This document shows positions 56,101-64,000 of a stretch of DNA of 64,000 nt, piece after piece. The notes beneath the pieces were generated by a model. It ran no database searches and was not told the DNA's origin. It saw nothing but the letters and a program-made list of their open reading frames with translations. Each line of letters starts with the position of its first letter. Within the stretch, counting starts at the first letter, position 1. The stretch is from Tenrec ecaudatus (taxonomy: Eukaryota > Chordata > Mammalia > Afrosoricida > Tenrecidae). The position numbers and the translations under genes are program-made. The stretch covers positions 73,342,494-73,406,493 of the forward strand of contig NC_134535.1 in NCBI RefSeq assembly GCF_050624435.1, given 5' to 3'.

Positions 56101-56909
56101 GAAACCTTTTCTGGGGTTAAGGAAGGCTTATTTCTAATTTACCCTGACATTGTAGTTGTAGTCTTTTGTGATTTCATCTTTACGGAGGGAAGGGGTGGTC
56201 ATATACTAGACTTTCGCTTTAGATGGACTTAGGTCTTTTGACTTGTCCTTTTGACCTTATAAAGGCAGAAAATTACGTTCCAGGGCTGTTTCCTTCTGAA
56301 CAAATGAGCTCAGAATGAAGAATCTTCTTTTGTGTTCTGTCACCATGTTTTTCCCTTAAGTTTTGAACTTTGAACATTCTTCTTCTTAGTGAGCCCATTC
56401 ATGTGTTTAAAAAGAGATGTTTTCAACATCCTATCTAGCATTTTTAGTTGCTGTGGGAAAAATATTCTCGGCAGAGGCAAGGTGGTTTGGTTACTCTAAC
56501 TTTGATCAGCCTTGGGAAACAAGACTTTCTTCCTCTGGGTCTGGCTTACTTTCCTTCACAAGCTTGACACGTCTCAATGCAGCACATACGTCCCTCCTGT
56601 GTGGGTACGTGTGATCTCATTTGAAATATGAACTCCTTTTGATGGCTTTTTAATGTTTTATTTTAACAATATGCCTCAGTGGAAGTGACCGTAGTTGGAG
56701 CCCTTACAAGGTGTATAGATGGCATCTCTTTGGGCTATTTTTAATATCGAAATATCCTAACCTATGTGAAAAATTCCCAGAGAAGCCTATTTATTTATTT
56801 TTTAACTTTTTAATGTATAATGGGTGAAGATTTTTATCTGAGTCATGATCAATTAATTTGGCCCTTCCAGTCATCGTTCCTTGTAGGATATAATTCTGGA
56901 CTCTATATG
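56101..56909. other. Intergenic, no gene recognised
   Basis: No supported feature. A small open frame at 56417-56614 is within chance expectation. Confidence 0.5.
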
Positions 56910-57190
56910 CTTATGGCAACAGTCCCATTTGGAGAAGCATTGGTTTTGACCCACAGCGACCTTGGGCTCCCATAGTGACCTTATGTACAACAGAGAGAAA
57001 CACGATTTAGTCCTGTATCATCCTCCCAATTGTTCTTATGCCTGAGCCCATTGTTGCAGCCACTGTGCCAGTCCATCTCCTGGAGGACCTTCCTCGTTTT
57101 GACTGTCCCTCTAATTTACCAAACATTTTATTTTCTCCAGGGACTGTTCTCTCCTGACAACATGTCCGAAGCTTGTTAGATGAAGTATAT
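56910..57190 (-). mobile_element. RTE LINE 3' end fragment
   Basis: Minus-strand RTE 3'UTR and coding end: ttatgtacaacagagagaaa, ccattgttgcagccactgtg, ctccagggactgttctctcc. Truncated at about 57190. Confidence 0.82.
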
Positions 57191-57849
57191 AAGACACACA
57201 GGAATAGGGTGGTTTAACCTATCCCTATTAACACACATTAGTAAAGAGTGTGGGTAGGGCCAAGTGCTTTGTTTCCTTAATGACACCTTAAAGATCCCAC
57301 CTTATAATCGGGTTTGAAGCAGGCCACACACCATCTGCTTTCCTTGGATATGTGATGATGCAGACATACAATCCCATCATCATTACCGCACCCGGAAAGC
57401 CAGATATCCAATTCCTGACTGAGCTTTGGTAGAAGCCAGAAGACCTGGAATGACTTTTGGATATTTTTGGCTTCTGGTTCTGGGCCTGCATCTGGTCCAC
57501 CTCTACCTGACCTTGGGGTTTTGGACTAAATAGCACCCACCACCACATGAGGCATTTCTTCAAACTCTCATACAATTTTGCGGGGTATTGCAAAACCCAG
57601 GGTCATAAGGGACTATACTCAAGGAGAAGTGGGTAAAAGTGGAGCTGAATTGCATCTCGGAAGTGTTGGGCATTTGGGAGATCAATAATTTCCAGCTCCT
57701 TGGAACTAGTCTGGTATTAATTCTTCTAAAAGAAATTATTACCATAGTATCTACCAGCCAAAATCTTTCCGCTTTGTCTCCTGCTTCTCAGTTTGTCCAC
57801 ACTGGAATCTACTCAAGTCAGAAAAGACCTCCAGTTTAATGCTTAGGTT
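57191..57849. other. Unassigned; possible old repeat
   Basis: The block at 57290-57590 holds a 101-codon minus-strand frame of unusual composition (Trp/Met-rich near its start). No match to a protein or to another copy in the window. Confidence 0.35.
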
Positions 57850-59340
57850 TGAACCAGACTGGTCTTACCCGTGTCTACAACTCTGTGAGCTGATTTCTTG
57901 ATGTATATTTCTTTATATTGCTATTGTTGAGTAGAGTGTTCTGCATATGTCTATGAGATCAGGTGGTTGATTGCATTGTTTAGTTCTGTGTTTTCGCTTG
58001 TAATTTTCTTCATTGCTGTTGTAATTTTTTTCTGGATTTTTATTATTGTCCTCTTTTCTCTTGATGAGATTTATTAGTTTTCATTGAGGTTACCCTATAT
58101 TTTCTCCATTTCTCCCCAAGTTTAAAACAGTTGGTTCTAGCTTTCAACATACTTTACTTCTCCACTTGAAAGTTCCGTAACTATGCTATTTCTTCTTTTC
58201 ATGTTGTAATTGTTATCATTAAAAATTGATATCTCTGGTCCTCTATTTTCAGTCTTTTGGGTTTGTTTTATTTTGAATACTTAGATATTTGGATATCTAG
58301 ATTGATTTCTGTGTGTTGTCATGTATGTTAAACTCAGGTTGTTGTTTAGTTTTCTAGGTTCTCTGTTCAAAGAACTCCCTTCAGTAATTTTTGTAAAGGC
58401 GGTCTGGTTTTTACAAATTCTTTCTATTTCAATGTATCTGGAAATGTTTCAACTTCAGTATTATATCTTTACTGGGACAATATTACTGAGTACATGGTTC
58501 TTATTGACATTTTTTCTTCAGTATTTTATATGTGTCATCCCATTGCCTTCTTGGTTTCATGGTTTCTGCTGAGAAATGAGTCCTTCTTATTGGCTATCTT
58601 TTGTCAAGCTTTATTTTTATTGAGCTTCTCTCAAGACTCTTTCCTTGCCTTTGATTGTGGAAAGTTTGATTATGATGTGTCATGGTGATTTTCTTGATTG
58701 TCTCATATTTCATGATGTTAGAGAAGGTTTCTCCAAACCATTCTTCAACAATTTTCTCTATTTTATTTTGTTTTCTTTCCTTCCTGATCTGAAATTCTGA
58801 TCACATGTAAGTTATTCCTCTTGATGATATCCCACACAATTTTTAGAATTTCTTTGGCTGTTTTTGTCTCTTTTAAATTGGTCTTTCAGTAGATTTGTAT
58901 TGAGAAATTTATCTTCAAGCTCACTAATTCAACATTACATTGATGCAACTCAACTCCTTCGCTCTTTCAATGCATTATCTATTTAGGACATCTTTATTTA
59001 AATCTCCTGGGTTTCTATTTACTGTTTTTGTAGAATTTCTCATTTTTCTTTGGTAGTGTTTTTGTGAATTCTTCTAAAAAATGTTCTTTGTTCTCTAAGT
59101 TTCATTTATCTTTGTCTCAATCTGTTAAAGGAGTCTACATCCCATTCTTGCGAATTCCTTATCAGGTAGCTCCAGCCAATTTTCTTTATTGGAAAGGTTT
59201 TCTGGAATTGAATATTTTTCATGTGTTTGAGTCACTCTATTTAGTTTCTTTGTGAAAACTGAAATTGTCTGTCATTTCTAAGACATTATTTTGCTGTCTT
59301 TGTATTTAACTGATAATTGTATGCTGATGAGACTGTAACC
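57850..59340 (-). mobile_element. Ancient L1/HAL1 fragment, minus strand
   Basis: About 1.5 kb of T-rich sequence with the usual reverse-strand old-L1 ORF1/5' landmarks: ttttgtaaaggcggtctggt (58392), aatgtatctggaaatgtttc (58431), gtttctgctgagaaatgagt (58562), gattatgatgtgtcatggtg (58667) and cttcaagctcactaattcaa (58913). Heavily diverged, with no frame preserved. Confidence 0.72.
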
Positions 59341-59744
59341 ACTCACCGCCTGCCTACTGGTGGATGTTAGAGGTGTGAGTGCATGGACAGTTCTCTATTT
59401 GTCATTTGTATAGCACAGTAGAGAGCAGGTATGACTGGCATTTGGGGCTACCAATCAATGATCAGGTGATACAGGAGTGGGTGCTACCCTTTACCCAGTA
59501 AGTGTGGCTGGGGGTTATCGGTGTGTTTGGGGTATCTGGGAATAGTTGCTGCTTCCAATCACATGGAACAAGGGAGAAAAACCCAAGAGAGGAAAACAAA
59601 ATAAATGGTCAATAAAGAGAAAAAAATTAAAAATCAATATCAAAAACAAAAGCAATAAGAACAACAAAATAAGCAGGAGAAAGCAGGAAAATAGCAGCAA
59701 AAAAAAACAGAAAAGGAAATCAGGAAAACAATAGCAGAAAGAAG
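59341..59744. other. Intergenic, with an A-rich tract at 59575-59740
   Basis: No gene. The A-rich (aaaac/aaag) tract abuts the 3' tail side of the neighbouring RTE. The 62-codon Lys/Asn-rich frame in it is low complexity. Confidence 0.5.
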
Positions 59745-60655
59745 ATCATGTCATTCGCCATTCTCACAATTGTTACATTTGAACTTGCTCTTGCAGTCCC
59801 TGCGTCATTTCATCTTGTTGAGCATATTCCTTTGTTCCCCTGCCTTTCCACTTTATCAACACAATGGCCTTTTCCAGGGGCTTTCTCTCCCGATAACATG
59901 CCCAAAGTTTGTTTGTTCTTTTGGCAGTCCAGAATACTTCTAATATTCTTCACTAGCGCCACAGCTCAAGTGCACTGATTTTCTTTTCTTCCTTATTCTC
60001 TGTCCAACTTTCACATGCACATGGTGTTATTGAAAATGCAATGGCTAGTCCCCAAGGCCACACCTTTGCTCTTCAAAACGAAAGAGGCCTTTCTTGTCCA
60101 GCAGCTTTAGAAAGTAAAACATATTACTCAATTTCTTGACTGGTGCTGCCACAAGCGCTGATTGTGGAGCTAAGTAAAATATAATTATTTATCACTCCTA
60201 TTCTTTATCTATTTATCAGGTTGTCTGTTGGTCGAGTTGTGAGAATTCCTATCTGCTTTACATTGAGTTGTAAACCATATTAAAGGTTGAAATCCTTGAC
60301 CTTCATCAGCAAGTGCTTCAAATCCTTGCTTTGAGCAAGCAAGATCATGGCACATACATATCACAACTTTTTTAATAAGCTTCCCTCCAATCCTGATGCC
60401 CTCTCTTCTTTATATAATCTGGCTTTTCATATTATATGCTCAGCATATTAACTGGGAAAAGGTAGTGAAAGGATATAACCTTGACACATAAATTATTTTA
60501 TTGTTTTTAAACCATAAATTATTTCCCTATTCTGTTTTTAAAAGCTGCCTCTTAATCCATACACAGATTCTAGGCAAGCACAATTATGCTTTTGGAATTT
60601 TCATTATTTTCAATGCTATTTGTAGTTTGTTATGATTCACATGGTCAAATGCCTT
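59745..60655 (-). mobile_element. RTE LINE copy, interrupted by a second RTE
   Basis: Minus-strand RTE from its 3' region (cctgcgtcatttcatcttgt, ggggctttctctcccgataa) to the RT region (tttgttatgattcacatggtcaaatgcc, about 60626-60655). At 60655 it is cut by the 3' tail of another RTE copy. Confidence 0.8.
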
Positions 60656-63320
60656 TGTTGTTGTTGTTGCTGGGTGCCATCAAATCAACTCCAACTCATA
60701 GCAAACCCATGTACAACAGAGAGAAACACTGCCTTGTTCTGCTTGAGCTGATTGCTGCAGTCACTGTGTCAGCCCATCGTGCCCAAGGCTTTCACATTGT
60801 TCACAGCCCTTTGCCTTTACCGAGTGTCCAGTCATTCTCCAAGAACTAGTCTCTCCTGGCAGCATCTCCAAAGTACATCAGATGAAATCTTGCCATCCTT
60901 GCCTCTAGGGAGCACTCTGGCTGTACTTCTTCCAAGACAGATTTGTTGGTCCTTTTGGCAGTCCATGGTACTTAACAATATTTTCCACCAGCACCATAAT
61001 TCAAGTCATTAATTCTTCTTTGGTCTCTTTATTCAATGGCCAACTTTTATATGCCTACATACCATGGCTTGAGTCAGATGCACTTTAGTCTTCAAAGTAA
61101 CATCCTTGCTTTTCAACACTTTAAAAAGGTATTTTACAGCACATTTACCTAATGCAGTGTGTCACATGATCTCTTGACTGCTGCTTTCATGAGCATTGAT
61201 AGTGGGTCTAAGCAACACAAAATCCTTGACGTAAATCTTTTCTCAGTTTATCATGATGTTACCTACTGGTCCAGTTGAGAGAATTTTGATCTTCTTTATA
61301 TTAAGTTGTAATACATGCTGAAGATGGCAATCTTTAGTCTTCATCAGCAAGTGCTTCAATTCCTCCTCACTTTCAGCAAGCAAGTTTGGTGTCAACTGGG
61401 TAGAGAAGAACGTTAATAAACCTTAATACGTCCTGCCCCAATCCTGATGCTAAGTTCCTCATGTAATCCAGTTTCTCTGTCTATTTGCTCAGCATACAGA
61501 TTGAATAAGTATGGTGAGAGGATACAACCTTGACACACACTAGAAATCTGGAAAGATGTTAAACCATATGGTATTCCCTTTTTCTGTTCACACAACTGCC
61601 TCTTGATCCATGTGCAGGCTCCACATAAGCATAATAAAGTGTTCTGGATTCCCATTCATCTCCAGGTTATTCATTGTTTGTTATGATCCAAGTAGTCAAA
61701 TGCCTTTGCATAATCAAGGAAACATCTTTCTGGTATTCTTGTTTTCATATATATAAATCATTTTATTGGGGCTAGTACAACTCATATAACAATCCATACA
61801 TCCACCCATTGTGTCAAGCACATTTGTACATATGTTGCCATCATCATTTTCAAAGCATTTTCTTTCTACTTGAGCTTTTGGTATCAGCTCCTCATTTTTT
61901 CCCTTCCCTCCCTCTTTCATGAACCCTTTATAATTATTATTTTTTAATGTCTTGCACTGTCCAATGTCTCCCTTTACCCCTTGTCTGCTGCCCATCCCCC
62001 TGTGAGGGGGATATAGGTAGGTCATTGTGACGGTTCTCCCTTCCCCCACCTGCCACCTTCCCCTTATCTTCCTGATATGACTACTCTCACTATTGGTCCT
62101 GAGGAGAGTTTACCTGTCCTTTATTCCCTGTATTTCCAGCTCTTATCTGTACCCATGTATGTACATGCTTTGGTCTAGCCAGATTTTTAAGGTAGAATTA
62201 GGGTCATGATAGTGGGGAGGGGGGAGCATTAAAGAACTAGAGGAAAGCTGTATGTTTCATCGGTGCTACACTGCACCCTGACTGGCTCAACTTTTCCCCA
62301 CAACCTTTCTGTAAGGGGATGTCCAATTGCCTACAAATAGGCTTTGGGCTTCCACTCCACACTTTCCCCCTCATTTATATTATGATTTTTTTGCTCTAGA
62401 TCTTTGATGCCTGATACCTGATCCCATCGCCACCTCATGATCACACAGGCTGGTGTGCTTCTTCCATGTGGCCTTTGCTGCTTCTCAGCTAGATGGCTGC
62501 TTGCCCAATGTCCATCCATCTGCTTCCTTAATACTAACCCTATAAATATACGTACATAGATCTATTTCCCCATTGTCATATATATTTACATATGTACATG
62601 TCTATATTTAGATCTCTATAAATACCCTTTGCCTCCTAGTTCTTTCCTCTATTTCATTTTACTTTCCTCTTGTCCCACTATCATATTCAGCCTTCTTTTG
62701 GGTTTCAGTAATTCCTCTTGGTTACATTGCCCTTGATCAAGCCCTACCAGACCTCCTATACCCTCCTCATTATCAATTGATTTTTGGTCACTTGTTGTTC
62801 CCTTGTCCCTGGATTTGTTAATACCCACTTCCTTTCCCCTTGTCTTTGGCTAATGCTTTCAGTGCAGTTTAGATTTCTTCCTTCAATAGCATTGGTTCTT
62901 GCTCATGTGCTAACTCTTGAAATGGTTGAATATTGAGTAGCTCTTTTAGGGACAGTGACTCTGTGTATTCTTTCCATTTTCTTTTGATGCTTCCTGCATC
63001 ATTCAATAGTTCGCCTTTATAATCTCTCAGTATTACAACTCAAGGCTTGACTTTAATTTCTTTTTGTTTAGGATATGCTGACTGCGTTCTTTGTATTTTG
63101 TTTTCCAGCTCCACATCTTAGAACATTTCAGTACAACATTCTACTTTTTCTTTTTGAGCTGCCCTTTGAAATTTTCTGTTGCGTTCTTTGACTTTATGTT
63201 TTCTTCCATATTTCTTAGCTACTCTATGATTAAAAGCAAGTTCCACAGTCTGTTCTCATATCCCCTTTGATTATTTTGTCTTTCTTCCTGTCTTTTAAAT
63301 ACATTTTGCTTTTTTCATGT
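60656..63320 (-). mobile_element. Second RTE LINE copy, split by an L1 3' end
   Basis: A minus-strand RTE starting with a (ttg)n-like tail and gctgggtgccatcaaatcaa (60656-60700). It runs through the C-terminal and RT region to 61740 and resumes at about 62835-63320 in the linker region (ggctaatgctttcagtgcag, atgcttcctgcatcattcaa). A minus-strand piece at 61413-61655 contains FQISSVCQGCILSPYLFNLY, part of the RT palm. Between the pieces lies an L1 3' end, and about 300 bp of RTE is missing at the junction. Confidence 0.82.
61742..62834 (-). mobile_element. 5'-truncated L1 3'UTR inserted in the RTE
   Basis: A 1.1-kb minus-strand L1 3'UTR (atcattttattggggctagt, caatccatacatccacccat, ttcctgatatgactactctc). 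It lacks the duplicated-unit region entirely: at about 62495 the text jumps directly to the ccaatgtccatcc block. Confidence 0.88.
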
Positions 63321-63326
63321 ATAATG

Positions 63327-64000
63327 TTTTTTTTCTGTGTTTCAGATACTTTTTATTTCTTCAAATTTGTTTATTTATTAGGAGTGACTGAAATAAAAAA
63401 TAGAATTGAGTCCCATCATCATCATGATCATCGTGGAAATGGCTTTAAGAGAAAACTGGTCGGATGAATATTATTGCTTCCCGTTTTCAACCAGTAGGTA
63501 GTTGCCATTGACCTAGACAGCCAACCGTCTGCCAAGAATGCTTGAGATATGTTACATAATACAACATGCCCATTCACGGGGGAAACCCACCAGGAAATAA
63601 CTTATGTGTACTTCTTGATTTCATCGTACAAGACCAGCACAAAGGCACCACCCATGCCTCTGAGCACATTGGACAAGGCGCCCTTGAAGAACGCTTTGCT
63701 CCCTTCATCCCGAGCGATCTTCCTCCAGCAGTCCAGCGTGCCGGTGTCCATGATATCAGTTCCTTTGCGCCCCGACTGCATCCTCATTCGGCAACGAACG
63801 GTGTCCAATGGGTAGGAAGTCAACCCAGCCACGGCTGTGACGGACTGTGCAATCATCCAGCTGACGAAGATGTGGTGTTCTTGGGATCCGGAAGCCTTCC
63901 CTTTGCGGTGTCATAGATGCCGAAGTCGGCAGCCCGATAGATGATCATTCCCTGCACAGACACGTTGAAGCCCTGGTACAGGCCCCTAATCCCATCAGAC
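63327..64000 (-). pseudogene. SLC25A5: ADP/ATP translocase 2 processed pseudogene, runs off the right edge
   Basis: A minus-strand intronless copy of the mitochondrial inner-membrane ADP/ATP exchanger. From the edge inward it reads [20 protein letters not shown] and [13 protein letters not shown] one-base deletion near 63875 then shifts the frame. The C-terminal 84 residues are open from 63856 to the stop at 63602-63604 ([20 protein letters not shown], ending [12 protein letters not shown]). The carrier signature normally RRRMMM reads RCRMRM. The 3'UTR follows the SLC25A5 pattern, with AATAAA (reverse of about 63352-63357) and a poly(A) remnant (63327-63334). Three coding exons of the parent are joined without introns. 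The N-terminal half lies outside the window. Confidence 0.93.

Noticed and set aside
57288-57593. 101-codon minus-strand frame as a gene
   Set aside because: Odd composition, no recognisable domain and no upstream promoter-like or splice context. It is near the upper range expected by chance in 64 kb.

Overview
The window is mammalian nuclear DNA from a gene desert. I see no functional protein-coding gene, no tRNA or rRNA gene and no CRISPR-like array. The two host-gene sequences are both intronless retrocopies: a ferritin light chain copy (24.7-25.6 kb, minus) and an ADP/ATP translocase 2 (SLC25A5) copy that runs off the right edge (63.3-64.0 kb, minus). Almost everything else recognisable is transposon-derived.

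Organism: several copies of a tRNA-derived AfroSINE-like SINE and many copies of a BovB/RTE-type LINE with the same 3' tail point to Afrotheria. A short hAT element with clear 8-bp target duplications and a mariner copy with both ends suggest a lineage with fairly late DNA-transposon activity. That fits a tenrec better than an elephant, but the species is inference.

Layout: 0-6.2 kb is an old L1 on the minus strand, broken by two ERV-L-type LTRs and a 227-bp hAT element. 6.2-10.1 kb is mostly unique sequence with a SINE and RTE scraps. 10.1-14.0 kb is a 5'-truncated ERV-L provirus (pol, then dUTPase, then 3' LTR). A second LTR on the opposite strand follows at 14.1-14.6 kb. 15.5-18.6 kb is an almost full-length decayed RTE. 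20-24.2 kb holds a solo LTR, old L1/HAL1-like sequence and RTE pieces. 24.7-25.6 kb is the ferritin retrocopy, followed by an L1 3'-end insertion with a twin-priming inversion (25.75-27.2 kb). 27.2-39.3 kb mixes unique DNA with SINEs, an MLT1-type LTR, an RTE split by an L1, and LTRs. 39.4-47.4 kb is an almost complete 8-kb L1 flanked by a short target duplication, with broken ORFs and a 2.4-kb 3'UTR. 48.26-49.60 kb is a mariner. 51-63.3 kb is old L1, SINEs, RTE copies (one inside another) and two more 5'-truncated L1 3' ends. The SLC25A5 retrocopy closes the window.

How the pieces fit: the L1 is the likely source of the enzymes that made the two retrocopies. The ferritin copy has a poly(A) remnant and a 13-bp imperfect target duplication, and the SLC25A5 copy has a poly(A) remnant. 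The RTE shares its 3' tail with the SINEs and is their likely partner. Nested insertions give a relative order of events: old L1/HAL1 and RTE first, then the L1 3' ends, hAT and LTRs. No novel coding system is evident.
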